Below are positions 43,731 to 53,167 of a stretch of 64,000 nt of DNA, one piece after another. A program made the translations under genes and the position numbers. Each line of letters opens with the position of its first letter. Within the stretch, counting starts at the first letter, position 1. The DNA is from Salinarimonas rosea DSM 21201 (lineage in GTDB: Bacteria > Pseudomonadota > Alphaproteobacteria > Rhizobiales > Beijerinckiaceae). A model generated the notes under the pieces. The model did not search any database. It was given only the letters and a program-made list of their open reading frames with translations, and was not told the DNA's origin. The stretch is from positions 386,928-450,927 of the forward strand of contig NZ_AUBC01000001.1 in the NCBI RefSeq assembly GCF_000429045.1, given 5' to 3'.

Positions 43731-45248
43731 TCACCTCACCTCCATCAGGGCCGCGAAGGCCCGCGTGCGGTCCGCCGCCGCATCCCGCTCGCGCGCCGCG
43801 CGCGCCGCCGCCCGGGCGGCGAGCCCGTCCGCCGCGACGCGGTAGGTACCGAGCGCCTCCTTCATGGCGGCGGGCGCGGGCCCGCCGAACCGGTCGCGCA
43901 CGGCCACGAAATGCTCCGGCGAGACCGTCTGCGCGAAAGCCGCCTCGTCGAGTGCCGTCTCGCGCCCCGTCGCCCGCCGGAACGCGTCCGCGAAGGGCGC
44001 CCAGCCGTTCCGTGCCAGATCGCCGCCCGCCGCGACAACCGCCTTCGCCGTCGTCGCCGCGATCTCGTGCGCCTCGCGGAAGGAGAGGCCTTCGCGGCGC
44101 ACCAGGGTATCGGCGAGCTCGGTGATGGTGATGCAGGAGCGCGCGATGTTGGCCGCGACGCGCGCCGGGTCGATGCTCACCTGCGCCACGAGCGCGGCGA
44201 GGAGGTCGAGGGCGCGCTCGGCCACCGCGAAGGCCTGGTAGCCCATCTCCTGGGTCTCGCCCTCCGAGTCGTTCATGTCGGTGAAGGGCGTGTTGTGCAT
44301 CACGTCGCGCATCGCCCGCGCCCGGCCCACCACCTGGCTCGCGAGATGGCGCAGGTGCTCGATCGGCACGGGATTGCGCTTCTGCGGCATGATCGAGGAG
44401 ATCTGGACGAGGGCGTTGGGCACGTAGAGCTGCCCCACCTCGAAGCTCGACCAGACCTGGAAGTCCTGGATCGGCCGGCCGAGATGCAGGAACACGAGCT
44501 CCAGCGCCGAGAACGTCGCCGTCTGGTAGTCCACCGCCGCGATGCAGGAATAGGAGTTCCGAAGCGGCGCCGCGAAGCCGAGGAGCTGCGCCACGCGCCC
44601 GCGGTCGACGGGAAAGCCGGAGGTCGTGATCGCGGCGGCACCCATGGGGCACAGGTCGACGATGCCGCGCGCCTCCTCGAGCCGCGCGATGTCGCGCAGG
44701 AGCACCTCGATCACGGCGGCGAGGTAGTGGCCGAAGGTCGTCGGCTGCGCCGGCTGGCCGTGGGTGTAGGCGACGATGATCGTGTCGCGCTCGCGGGTCG
44801 CAGCATCGAGGAGCGCCTCGAGCAGCGCGCGGGCGCGGGCGAGAATGCCGTCGAGGCGCGCCTTGAGGGCGAGCTTGAAGAGCGTGTGGTCGATGTCGTT
44901 GCGCGAGCGCGCGGTGTGCAGCCGTCCGCCGAGGTCCGGGCCGACCCGGGCCTTGAGCTCCCGCTCCACCAGGAAGAAGTAGTCCTCCACCTCGCCGGTA
45001 TAGGTCAGCGTCGCCGGGTCGATCTCGCGCGCGATCGCCGCGAGCGCGCGGGCGATGGCGCCGGCCTCCGCGCGTGTCAGGATGCCGGTCTCGGCCAGCA
45101 TCACGCAATGCGCCTCGTCGACGGCCCTGAAGCCCTCGACGTGGGAGGTCTTCGCGGCGTCGAACAGCGGCGCAAGCACCGTGCGGGCGTAGACCGGATC
45201 GGGGAAGACGCTCGCGTCGCGCGCCTGCGGGGTCAGGGTCTCGTTCAT
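43731..45248 (-). CDS. argininosuccinate lyase-like enzyme of a carbohydrate operon
   Basis: Fumarase/aspartase-superfamily protein, 505 aa, closest to Arg[17 protein letters not shown] with the TARSRND region near 115, [17 protein letters not shown] and the signature [17 protein letters not shown] near 285. Here it sits between an ABC permease and the ATPase, with a kinase after it and no arg genes, so a beta-elimination reaction on the transported conjugate is more likely than arginine synthesis. Overlaps the preceding permease gene by four bases. Confidence 0.85.
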   Translation of the reverse strand: MNETLTPQARDASVFPDPVYARTVLAPLFDAAKTSHVEGFRAVDEAHCVMLAETGILTRAEAGAIARALAAIAREIDPATLTYTGEVEDYFFLVERELKARVGPDLGGRLHTARSRNDIDHTLFKLALKARLDGILARARALLEALLDAATRERDTIIVAYTHGQPAQPTTFGHYLAAVIEVLLRDIARLEEARGIVDLCPMGAAAITTSGFPVDRGRVAQLLGFAAPLRNSYSCIAAVDYQTATFSALELVFLHLGRPIQDFQVWSSFEVGQLYVPNALVQISSIMPQKRNPVPIEHLRHLASQVVGRARAMRDVMHNTPFTDMNDSEGETQEMGYQAFAVAERALDLLAALVAQVSIDPARVAANIARSCITITELADTLVRREGLSFREAHEIAATTAKAVVAAGGDLARNGWAPFADAFRRATGRETALDEAAFAQTVSPEHFVAVRDRFGGPAPAAMKEALGTYRVAADGLAARAAARAARERDAAADRTRAFAALMEVR

Positions 45249-46102
45249 CCCTTCAGCCCCGCCAGCATGACGCCGCGCACGATGTAGCGCTGCAGGGCGA
45301 TGAACACGAGGAGCGTCGGGATGGTGGCGAGCGCGGCGCCCGTCATGATCATCTCCCATTGGATCGACTGCTCGACGGCGAAGCTCGAGAGCCCGACGGG
45401 GAGCGTGTAGAGCTCGCGGCTCGTCACCGAGATCAGCGGCCAGAAGAACGCCGTCCAGTTGCCGAGGAAGGTGAAGATCGCCAGCGCCGAGAGGGCCGGC
45501 GTGACGAGCGGCATCGCCACCTTCCACCAGATCTGGAACTCGTTGAGCCCGTCGATGCGCGCCGCCTCGAGGAAGTCGTCCGGCACGCCCTCGAAGAACT
45601 GCTTCATCAGGAAGGTGCCGAAGGCCGTCATCATGCCCGGGAACATGATGCCCCAGTAGGTGTCGAGCCAGCCGAGCTGGCTCGCCATCAGGTACCAGGG
45701 GATGACGAGCATCTCGGTGGGGATCATCAGGGTCGAGAGGATGGCGATGAAGACGATCATCCGGCCGCGGAAGCGGAACTTCGCCAGCGTGTAGCCCACC
45801 AGGCTGTCGAAGAACAGGTTCGACAGGGTGACGGCGACGGCGACCAGCGTGGAGTTCAGGAACCAGCGCAGGAAGCGTCCGTCGGAGAGCACCTCGACGT
45901 AGTTCGCGAGCGTCGGGCTCGCCGGGATCAGCCGCAGGTCGTAGACCTGGCCGGCGGTCTTCAGCGAGGTCGAGAACATGAAGAGCAGCGGCGTCACCAT
46001 GACGACGCCGCCGATGAAGAGCAGCGTCCAGGCGACGATGCGGCCCGGCCGCAGCGGGCGCCGGCCGGCGGGCGCGTCGAGGCTCTCGGCGGGGGCGATC
46101 AT
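45245..46102 (-). CDS. carbohydrate ABC transporter permease (MalG type)
   Basis: Inner-membrane permease, 285 aa, six helices. The EAA loop that meets the ATPase is DDFLEAARIDGLNEFQIWWK near residue 195. Family start FSTSLKTAGQVYDLRLIPAS is also seen. Pairs with the next permease; four-base overlaps on both sides show tight coupling. Confidence 0.94.
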   Translation of the reverse strand: MIAPAESLDAPAGRRPLRPGRIVAWTLLFIGGVVMVTPLLFMFSTSLKTAGQVYDLRLIPASPTLANYVEVLSDGRFLRWFLNSTLVAVAVTLSNLFFDSLVGYTLAKFRFRGRMIVFIAILSTLMIPTEMLVIPWYLMASQLGWLDTYWGIMFPGMMTAFGTFLMKQFFEGVPDDFLEAARIDGLNEFQIWWKVAMPLVTPALSALAIFTFLGNWTAFFWPLISVTSRELYTLPVGLSSFAVEQSIQWEMIMTGAALATIPTLLVFIALQRYIVRGVMLAGLKG

Positions 46103-47079
46103 GTCCTCTCCCTCAGGATCCAGAGCTGCAGGAGCGAGACCACGAGGAGGATCGAGAAGAGCACCACGGTCTGCGCCGCGGCGTAGCCCATCTCGTAGGA
46201 CGAGAAGGCGCTCTGATAGATCATCAGCACGAGCGGCTTCGTCGAGCCGAGCGGCCCGCCGGGATCGTTCGTGGTCATGTTGTAGACCTGGTCGAAGATC
46301 CGCAGGAATCCGATCGAGGAGAGCACGACGAGGAAGACCGTCGTGGGCTTCAGCAGCGGCAGCGTGATCTTGCGCAGGATGGCGAGCTCGCCCAGCCCGT
46401 CGATGCGGGCGGCCTCGTAGTAGGTGCCGGGAATGGCGCGCAGGCCCGCCATGAAGATGATGATCTGGAAGCCGAGCCCGGCCCAGATCGCGGTGACCAT
46501 GATCGCCGGGAGCGCCTGCTCGGTCGAGCGCAGGAAGGGCTGGGCGGGAATGCCGAAGGTCGCGAGGAAGCCGTTGATCGCCCCGATCGGCGGGGGCTGG
46601 TAGAACCAGCGCCAGACCCAGGCCATCGCGGCGGCCGTGGTGAGGAAGGGCAGGAAGTAGAGCGCCCGGATCAGCCCGTGCATGAAGCGCACGCGGTCGA
46701 GATAGTAGGCGATGACGAAGGCGATGACGATGCTCGTCGGCGTGCCGATCAGCAGGTAGGCGAAGGTGTTGTTGAAGACCTGCCAGAACTGCGGGTCGGA
46801 GACGAGCCGCGCGTAGTTCTCGAGCCCGACGAAGCGGGCCGGGCGCAGCAGGTTCCAGTCCGTCAGCGACAGCCAGAAGGCGTCGAGCGTGGGGTAGAAG
46901 CGGATGCCCGCGTAGAACAGGATCGGCAGGGCGAGGAAGCCCCACGCCCAGACGACCTGCTTCTGGCTCATCGAGAGGCGGTGCCAGCCCCGGGGCGGCG
47001 CCTCGGGGCTGGTCGGCGAGGGGAGGGGGGCCGTCGTGACGACGCCCGGCTCGCTCGTTCGTGCCGAGATCCGCGCCAT
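46099..47079 (-). CDS. carbohydrate ABC transporter permease (MalF/UgpA type)
   Basis: Inner-membrane permease, 326 aa. A 35-residue hydrophilic N-terminus precedes six helices; the EAA loop is TYYEAARIDGLGELAILRKI near residue 225. Conserved early segment FYPTLDAFWLSLTDWNLL. Partner of the MalG-type permease; 29 bases after the binding-protein gene. Confidence 0.94.
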   Translation of the reverse strand: MARISARTSEPGVVTTAPLPSPTSPEAPPRGWHRLSMSQKQVVWAWGFLALPILFYAGIRFYPTLDAFWLSLTDWNLLRPARFVGLENYARLVSDPQFWQVFNNTFAYLLIGTPTSIVIAFVIAYYLDRVRFMHGLIRALYFLPFLTTAAAMAWVWRWFYQPPPIGAINGFLATFGIPAQPFLRSTEQALPAIMVTAIWAGLGFQIIIFMAGLRAIPGTYYEAARIDGLGELAILRKITLPLLKPTTVFLVVLSSIGFLRIFDQVYNMTTNDPGGPLGSTKPLVLMIYQSAFSSYEMGYAAAQTVVLFSILLVVSLLQLWILRERT

Positions 47080-47108
47080 GATCGACCTCCCTTCCCCGGC
47101 CCGCGCGC

Positions 47109-48359
47109 TCAGTTACGCGCGTCGATCAGCGCCTGCTCGTCGCGCGCCGCCTGCTCGAGCGCGGCCTCCGGGGACTGGCCCTGGAGCAGGATGCGGTTCG
47201 TGGCGTCGATGATCAGCTGGCGCTGGGCCGCCTCGTCGACGAACAGCGTGGTGTGGGCGTACTCGAGCCCGCGCAGGAACGGCCCGTAGATCGGGTCGGC
47301 GAGGTTCGCCTCGGTGAGCGCCACCTCGCGCCGCGCCGGCAGCTCGCCCACCGTCTCGAGCCAGACCTCCATCGCCTCCTCCGAGGTGATGTAGGCCAGG
47401 AACTTCTCCGCCGCCTCGAGCTCCTCGCCCTCGGCGGACGCGCCGATGCCGTTGGCGAAGTAGCTCGAGTAGTTCGAGCGGGTGCCGTCCGGACCGGCGG
47501 GCAGCTCCGCCACGCCCCATTCGAAGCTCTCGATGGAGCGGAAGGCGCCGAGCCGGAACGTGCCGTCGATGGTCATGGCGGCGAGGCCCGCGCGGAAGGC
47601 GGCCTGGCCCTCGTCCATGAATCCGGCGGCGCCGACGCCCTTCTCGAGCTGGAGGTCCGTGTACCACTCGAGCGCGGCACGTCCGGCCTCGCTGTCGTAG
47701 GTCACGGTACGGTAGTCGTCGGTGTAGGGCTCCCCGCCGAACTGGCGCACGAGCACCTCGCGCCACCAATGGTGATCCTGCCCCGCCATGTCGAGCGTGG
47801 TCCCGGCCGAGATCATGTTGCCGGCGCCGTCGCGCTTCGTCGTCGCCTCGGCGGCGGCGACCCACTCGTCGAGGGTCGTCGGCGGGCTCTCGGGATCGAG
47901 GCCGGCCTCCTCGAAGAGGTCCTTGTTGTAGAAGAGCGCCAGCGAGCGCACGGCGGTCGGCAGGCCCCAGTACTCGCCCTCGCGCTTCATGGCGGTGACG
48001 ATCGGGAAGAAGTCCTCCTCGATCTGCGCGTGGGGGAACGCCTCCTGGGACAGCGGCTGCAGGATGCCGCCGTCGACGAAGTTGTCCGTCCAGCCGTAGA
48101 AGAGCTGCACGACGTCCGGTCCGCGCCCGGCCGCGTGGGCGGCGACGACGCGGGTCTGGTAGTCGGCGTAGGGGAAGGTGACGTGCTTCACCGTGACGCC
48201 GGGATTGGCCGCCTCGAAGTTCTCGATGAGCTGGTCCATCGCCTTGACGCGCGCGTCGAACACGTACTGCCAGTACTCGATCTCGACCGCCTGGGCCGCG
48301 TTGGCGGCGAAGAGGCCGACGCCGGCGAGGAGGCCGGCCTTCAACAGGGTGGTGCGCAT
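47109..48359 (-). CDS. extracellular solute-binding protein, family 1 (sugar)
   Basis: Periplasmic receptor of the importer, 416 aa. Signal peptide 1-23 (LLAGVGLFAANAAQA, cleavage before VEIEYWQYV). The mature protein has NPGVTVKHVTFPYADYQTRV and GRGPDVVQLFYGWTDNF typical of cluster-D sugar receptors. GGAGGGACGAG precedes ATG 48359. First gene of the leftward operon; the ligand is not evident. Confidence 0.93.
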   Translation of the reverse strand: MRTTLLKAGLLAGVGLFAANAAQAVEIEYWQYVFDARVKAMDQLIENFEAANPGVTVKHVTFPYADYQTRVVAAHAAGRGPDVVQLFYGWTDNFVDGGILQPLSQEAFPHAQIEEDFFPIVTAMKREGEYWGLPTAVRSLALFYNKDLFEEAGLDPESPPTTLDEWVAAAEATTKRDGAGNMISAGTTLDMAGQDHHWWREVLVRQFGGEPYTDDYRTVTYDSEAGRAALEWYTDLQLEKGVGAAGFMDEGQAAFRAGLAAMTIDGTFRLGAFRSIESFEWGVAELPAGPDGTRSNYSSYFANGIGASAEGEELEAAEKFLAYITSEEAMEVWLETVGELPARREVALTEANLADPIYGPFLRGLEYAHTTLFVDEAAQRQLIIDATNRILLQGQSPEAALEQAARDEQALIDARN

Positions 48360-48453
48360 CTCGTCCCTCCGCGTGGACCGGCTCCGGCCGCATGGGCCCG
48401 CCGGGCTTCCCTCGTTCATGGTCGAGCGCGGCCGTGAGCCCGCTCGGATGCCA

Positions 48454-48482
48454 GGATCACAAGCCGGCTCGGCTCCTGTCAA
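48454..48482 (-). promoter_or_regulatory. candidate promoter of the sugar ABC operon
   Basis: Read leftward, TTGACA (48482-48477) is a perfect -35; 17 bases on is TGATCC (48459-48454), a poor -10. The symmetric AATAA-N10-TTATT element abuts the -35. Confidence 0.4.
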
Positions 48483-48485
48483 TAA

Positions 48486-48505
48486 AATAATCCACTTGAG
48501 TTATT
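48486..48505. promoter_or_regulatory. AATAA-N10-TTATT inverted repeat, candidate ROK operator
   Basis: AATAA at 48486-48490 and TTATT at 48501-48505, in the AT-rich centre of the divergent promoter. The ROK regulator gene starts 39 bases away, and operators of this AT-rich dyad type suit NagC/XylR-like ROK repressors. Confidence 0.45.
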
Positions 48506-48544
48506 CGGTGGCCTGGCGGATGCTGGCCGGCAAGGAGCGTCGCG

Positions 48545-49837
48545 ATGAGAGGCAGGCCGCAGGGCGGGAACCGGGTTGCGATCGGCAGCAATCCCGAGCG
48601 CAACCGCAGCCACAATCGCCGGGTCGTGCTCGACGTCGTGCGCGTGCACGGCCCCGTCGGTCGCACGCGCATCGCCGAGCTCGCGCGCCTGACACCGCAG
48701 GCGGTGGCGAACATCGTCGAGGAGCTCGTCGCCGAGCGCTTCCTCGTCGAGGCCGGGCGCCTGCGCCGCGGGCGCGGCCAGCCGCCGATCCAGTTCGCCG
48801 TCAACCCGGACGGCCCGGTGACGATCGGCGTCGAGATCGCCGCCGACCACGTCACCACCGTCGCGCTCGACCTCGCCGGCGGCCTGCGCGGGCAGCGGGT
48901 GACGCCGCTCGCAGACACGATTCCGGACGTCGTCCTGCCGCTGCTCGTGGCGGAGATCGCGGCGCTCGAGGCGGCGCTCGCCGATGCCGACGGGGCGGGC
49001 GAGATCGCGATCCTCGGCGTCGGCGTGGTGATGCCGGGCCCCTTCGAGATCGAGGGCATGTCCTCCGTCGGGCCGACCACGCTCGCGGGGTGGGACGGGA
49101 TCGCGCCGGCGAAGGCGCTGGCGGACGCGATCGGCCGCCCCGTCGTGGTCGAGAACGACGCGACCGCGGCCGCGGTGGGCGAGCGGCTGTTCGGCGCGGG
49201 GCGGCATCTGCAGACGTTCTGCCAGCTCTATTTCGGTGCCGGCCTCGGGCTCGGCATCATGCACGAGGGGCGGCCCTACCGCGGCGCCTTCGGCAACGCG
49301 GGCGAGATCGGGCACGCGGTCGTGGCTCCGGGCGGACGACCCTGCCAGTGCGGGCAGCGCGGCTGCCTCGAGCAGTACGCCTCGCTCCAGGCCCTGCGCG
49401 AGCGCCTCGCCGCCGTCGGCATCGCGGCGCCCGATCCGGCGGCGCTGGCGCGGCTCCACGCCGCCGGCGACCCGACCCTCGGCGCCTGGATCTCGGAGGC
49501 GGCGGCGCATCTCGCGCCGATGATCGCGACCCTCGAGAACATCCTCGACCCCGAGACGATCGTCGTCGGGGGCGCGCTGCCCGATGCCCTCACCGACGCG
49601 CTGATCGCCGCGCTCGATCCGCTGCCGGTGTCGGTGGCGAGCCGCCGGGTGCGTGCGCTGCCGCGGGTCGTGCGCGGGCAGACCGGGCGCCTCACCGCCG
49701 CGCTCGGCGCCGCCTCGCTGCCGGTCTTCGACACGCTGACGCCCAAGCTCGACACCGCCAGCGCCGGTGTGCCCCTGCCGTCCCCCACCCCGCCGCCGCT
49801 CACGCCTCCACCGGAAGAAGGCCGCCTCCAGCCATGA
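48545..49837 (+). CDS. ROK-family transcriptional regulator
   Basis: Sugar-responsive regulator, 430 aa. A winged HTH (about 20-85: GPVGRTRIAELARLTPQAVANI) precedes the ROK sugar-kinase fold with zinc motif GRPCQCGQRGCLEQYAS near 265. The usual phosphate-binding DxGxT loop is replaced by GVEIAADHVTTVAL, so it is probably a regulator without kinase activity. It diverges from the importer operon and overlaps the deacetylase gene by four bases, which suggests it controls both operons. Confidence 0.9.
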   Translation: MRGRPQGGNRVAIGSNPERNRSHNRRVVLDVVRVHGPVGRTRIAELARLTPQAVANIVEELVAERFLVEAGRLRRGRGQPPIQFAVNPDGPVTIGVEIAADHVTTVALDLAGGLRGQRVTPLADTIPDVVLPLLVAEIAALEAALADADGAGEIAILGVGVVMPGPFEIEGMSSVGPTTLAGWDGIAPAKALADAIGRPVVVENDATAAAVGERLFGAGRHLQTFCQLYFGAGLGLGIMHEGRPYRGAFGNAGEIGHAVVAPGGRPCQCGQRGCLEQYASLQALRERLAAVGIAAPDPAALARLHAAGDPTLGAWISEAAAHLAPMIATLENILDPETIVVGGALPDALTDALIAALDPLPVSVASRRVRALPRVVRGQTGRLTAALGAASLPVFDTLTPKLDTASAGVPLPSPTPPPLTPPPEEGRLQP

Positions 49838-52248
49838 CGAGCGCATACGAACCGGGCGCCCGCGAGCGCCTCGCGCGCGACCGCGCCGATCCCGCGATCC
49901 TGCGCCTGCACCGCCGCCTGTCGCGGCTCGGCTCGGTCGCGTCGCTCATGAACACCGGCGCGCATCCCGACGACGAGCAGTCCGGCCTCCTCGCCTTCCT
50001 GCGCTACGGGCTCGGCATGCGCATCGCGATCGCCTGCTCGACCCGGGGCGAAGGCGGGCAGAACGCGCTCGGGCCCGAGCGCGTCGGCGCGCTCGGCGTG
50101 CTGCGCACCCGCGAGATGGAGGAGGCGGCCCGCGAGCTGGACGCCGACGTGGTCTGGCTCGGCCACGGGCCGGGCGACCCGGTCCACGATTTCGGCTTCT
50201 CGAAGAACGGCGAGGACACGCTCGCGCGCTGGGGCGAGGAGCGGATCGTGGAGCGGCTGGTGCGCGCCTACCGGCAATGGCGCCCCGACATCGTGCTGCC
50301 CACCTTCCTCGACGTGCCGGGCCAGCACGGCCATCACCGCGCCATGACCCGCGCGGCGCTCGCCGCGATCCCCCTCGCCGCCGACGCGGACGCCTATCCC
50401 GAGCACGCCCTCGAGGGGCTCGCACCTTGGCGCGTGGCCAAGGCCTATCTCCCCGCCTGGTCCGGCGGCGGGGACACCTACGACGACGAGACGCCCCCGC
50501 CCGCCGAGACGCTCGCGATCGCGATCCCCGGGCGCGAGCCGATCAGCGGCGCCGACTACGACCGGATCGGGGAATACTCCCGCTTCTACCACGCGAGCCA
50601 GGGCATGGGCGCCTGGCGCGAGACGCCGCGGCGCGCCTTCGCGCTGCATCTCGTCGACGGTCCCGCCGGCCCGGGAGGGCGCGAGGCGCGTGTCCTCGAC
50701 GGCCTGCCGGCGACGCTCGCCGACCTCGCCCCGCTCGCCGGTTCCGACGCCGCCGCCCGCGATCTCGTCGCCGCGCAATACGCCGTGGATGCGGCGCGCG
50801 CCGCCTTCCCGCACCGCGGCCGGATCGTCGAGGCGCTGGCCGCGGCGGCGGACGCGCTCGATCGGGCGGGGACCGGCGCGGACGCGGGCTTTCGCGCGCT
50901 CCATTCTCATCGCCTCGTGTGCACTGCCCGCGCGCTCGACGCGGCCCTCGTCGAGGCGAGCGGGCTCGTCGTCCGCGCACGGGCCCGCCCCTCGCGCCTC
51001 GCGCCCGGAGAGGGCGGGACGCTCCTCGTCCACGTCGCGGAGCGCGGGACGGCCGGGGAGCCTTCGGTGACGGTCGAGACGCCTCCAGGCCTCGACGCCG
51101 CGCGGATGGACGACGCGGCGGACGATGCCGCCCGCTTCGCCCTCGCGGCCGCGGCGGACGCGCCGCTCTCGCCGCTCTATCCGCCGGCATGGAACGCGAT
51201 CGGCGGCAACGGACCGCTCGTCCCCGTGGTGGAGGCGACGATCGGCGGGCGCCGGGCGCGCGTGCGGCTCGATCTCGACGCCCCGTTCGCCATCGGCCCG
51301 GCAGCCTCGGTCGCGCTCTCGCCGGACGCCGTCGTCGCGCCGCTCGGCGCTCCCCGGCGCGCCTGGACCCTCGCGGCGGAAGGCCCCGAGATCGCGCTCG
51401 ATGCGCCCGGCGGCTTTCGCGTGTCGGGCGGTGAGGGGCGGCTGCGGATCGAGGCCACGGGCGATCTCGCGCCCGGCCTCCACTTCTTCCCCGCCCGGAC
51501 GCAGGCCGGCCCGGCCTGGCGGCTCGGCCCGATCCGCTACCCGCACATCGCTGCCGCGGAGCATCGTGAGCCGGCTCTGTTCCGGCTCCTGGCGCTCGAC
51601 CTCGCCCTGCCCGAAGGCGCGCGGATCGGCTACGTGGGCGGCGGCGCGGACCGGGTCGGGACCTGGCTCGAGCGCATGGGGCTCGACGTGGTGGCGCTCT
51701 CCGCCGCGGATCTCGCGGGCGACCTCTCGCGCTTCGGGACGATCGTGGTGGGCATCTTCGCCTTCGGGCTGCGTCCGGACCTCGCCGCGGCGACGGCGCG
51801 GCTCCACGCCTTCGTCGAGCGCGGCGGGCATCTCGTCACGCTCTACCACCGCCCGAGCGACGGCTGGGACCCGGCGGCGACGCCGCCGCGCCGGCTCGCC
51901 ATCGGCTCGCCCTCGCTGCGCTGGCGGGTGACGAACCCGGCCGCGCCCGTCACGGTGCTCGCGCCGGACCACCCGCTGCTCGCCGGCCCCAACCGCATCG
52001 ACCCCGCCGACTGGGAGGGCTGGGACAAGGAGCGCGGGCTCTACTTCGCCGCCGAGCGCGACCCCGCCTACGAGCCGCTCCTCGCCATGAGCGACCCCGG
52101 CGAGGCGCCGCTCGACGGAGCGCTCGTGTCGGCGCGGATCGGGCGCGGGCGCCACACCCATACGAGCCTCGTCCTGCACCACCAGCTGGACCGGCTCGTG
52201 CCCGGCGCCTTCCGGCTGATGGCGAACCTCGTCCAGCCGGCCTCGTGA
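49834..52248 (+). CDS. large PIG-L family deacetylase
   Basis: Zinc-dependent N-deacetylase of 804 aa. The PIG-L domain (about 35-300) has the metal motif TGAHPDDEQSG with H44, D46 and D47, and GQHGHHRAM supplies the third ligand. The remaining 500 residues include a beta-rich middle and a C-terminal Rossmann-like part (IGYVGGGADRVGTWLERMGL...FVERGGHLVTLYH) resembling a glutaminase/ThuA fold. Typical PIG-L enzymes are 230-300 aa and remove acetyl groups from GlcNAc-type substrates. It follows the ROK gene and precedes a transporter. Confidence 0.85.
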   Translation: MTSAYEPGARERLARDRADPAILRLHRRLSRLGSVASLMNTGAHPDDEQSGLLAFLRYGLGMRIAIACSTRGEGGQNALGPERVGALGVLRTREMEEAARELDADVVWLGHGPGDPVHDFGFSKNGEDTLARWGEERIVERLVRAYRQWRPDIVLPTFLDVPGQHGHHRAMTRAALAAIPLAADADAYPEHALEGLAPWRVAKAYLPAWSGGGDTYDDETPPPAETLAIAIPGREPISGADYDRIGEYSRFYHASQGMGAWRETPRRAFALHLVDGPAGPGGREARVLDGLPATLADLAPLAGSDAAARDLVAAQYAVDAARAAFPHRGRIVEALAAAADALDRAGTGADAGFRALHSHRLVCTARALDAALVEASGLVVRARARPSRLAPGEGGTLLVHVAERGTAGEPSVTVETPPGLDAARMDDAADDAARFALAAAADAPLSPLYPPAWNAIGGNGPLVPVVEATIGGRRARVRLDLDAPFAIGPAASVALSPDAVVAPLGAPRRAWTLAAEGPEIALDAPGGFRVSGGEGRLRIEATGDLAPGLHFFPARTQAGPAWRLGPIRYPHIAAAEHREPALFRLLALDLALPEGARIGYVGGGADRVGTWLERMGLDVVALSAADLAGDLSRFGTIVVGIFAFGLRPDLAAATARLHAFVERGGHLVTLYHRPSDGWDPAATPPRRLAIGSPSLRWRVTNPAAPVTVLAPDHPLLAGPNRIDPADWEGWDKERGLYFAAERDPAYEPLLAMSDPGEAPLDGALVSARIGRGRHTHTSLVLHHQLDRLVPGAFRLMANLVQPAS

Positions 52249-52252
52249 CGCC

Positions 52253-53167
52253 ATGCCGGAGCCGATGCCGAGCGTCGCGCAGGAGGAGGCCGACGACACC
52301 CGCGCGGGGATCGCCTGGCTCCTCGCCGACATGACGCTCGTCTCGGTCATGGCGGCGATCATCAAGGTACAGGGCGCGAGCTACCCGGCGGTGCAGCTCG
52401 TCTTCCTGCGCGCGGTCGTCGGGCTCGTCGCGATCGCGCCGCTCGTCTGGCGGCATCGGGCCGAGGTGATCGGGACGCGGCGAGCGGGGCGGCACGTGCT
52501 GCGCGTCGCCTGCAACGCGCTGGCGCTCACGGGCAACTTCGCGGCGCTCGCCGCGCTGCCGCTCGCGCTCGTCACCGCGATCGGGTTCACGCGCCCCCTC
52601 GTCGCGATGGCGCTCTCCGTCCTGCTGCTGGGAGAGCGGGTCGCACGCGCGCGCTGGCTCCACGCGGCCGCGGCGCTCGCGGCGGTCCTCGTCATGGTCG
52701 CGCCGAGCGGGGCCGTGTGGAACGTCGGCCTGATCGCCGCCGCCGGCTCGGTCCTGTTCGGCTCGCTCGCGGCGGTGCAGACGCGTGCCCTGCGCGCCGA
52801 GAGCCCCACCGTGATGATGGTCTTCTACACGCTCGGGCTGGCGGTTCTCACGGCTCCCTTCGCCGCCCTCTCCTGGGTGCCGGTCGCGGGGGACGACGTG
52901 CCGGCGATCCTGGCCGCGGGGCTGCTGGCGCAGGCGGGGCAATATTGCTTCCTGCGTGCCTACCGCGCCGCGCCCGCGAGCGTGCTCGCGCCGGTGGGCT
53001 ATCTCTCGATCGTCTTCGCCGCCGCGACGGGCTGGCTCGTCTTCGGGGAGCGGCCGACCTGGACCATGGCGGCCGGCGCGGCGTTCATCGTCTTGATTCT
53101 GCACCGCGACGCGCGCACCGCCCGACGCGCGGCGAGACCCGAGGAGGGGACGCGATGGAAAGCCTGA
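52253..53167 (+). CDS. EamA/DMT-family transporter
   Basis: Ten-helix drug/metabolite transporter, 304 aa, with two EamA repeats: the first ends with ALSVLLLGERVARARWLHAAA, the second with ATGWLVFGERPTWTMAAGAA. It starts five bases after the deacetylase gene and its last 13 bases overlap the SIS gene, so it belongs to this operon; it may export a side product or amino acid, which is a guess. Confidence 0.85.
   Translation: MPEPMPSVAQEEADDTRAGIAWLLADMTLVSVMAAIIKVQGASYPAVQLVFLRAVVGLVAIAPLVWRHRAEVIGTRRAGRHVLRVACNALALTGNFAALAALPLALVTAIGFTRPLVAMALSVLLLGERVARARWLHAAAALAAVLVMVAPSGAVWNVGLIAAAGSVLFGSLAAVQTRALRAESPTVMMVFYTLGLAVLTAPFAALSWVPVAGDDVPAILAAGLLAQAGQYCFLRAYRAAPASVLAPVGYLSIVFAAATGWLVFGERPTWTMAAGAAFIVLILHRDARTARRAARPEEGTRWKA

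Noticed and set aside
43731-45248. Housekeeping argH
   Set aside because: The gene is embedded between ABC transporter genes with four-base and one-base junctions and no arginine genes are near. A role in arginine synthesis cannot be excluded but is not favoured.
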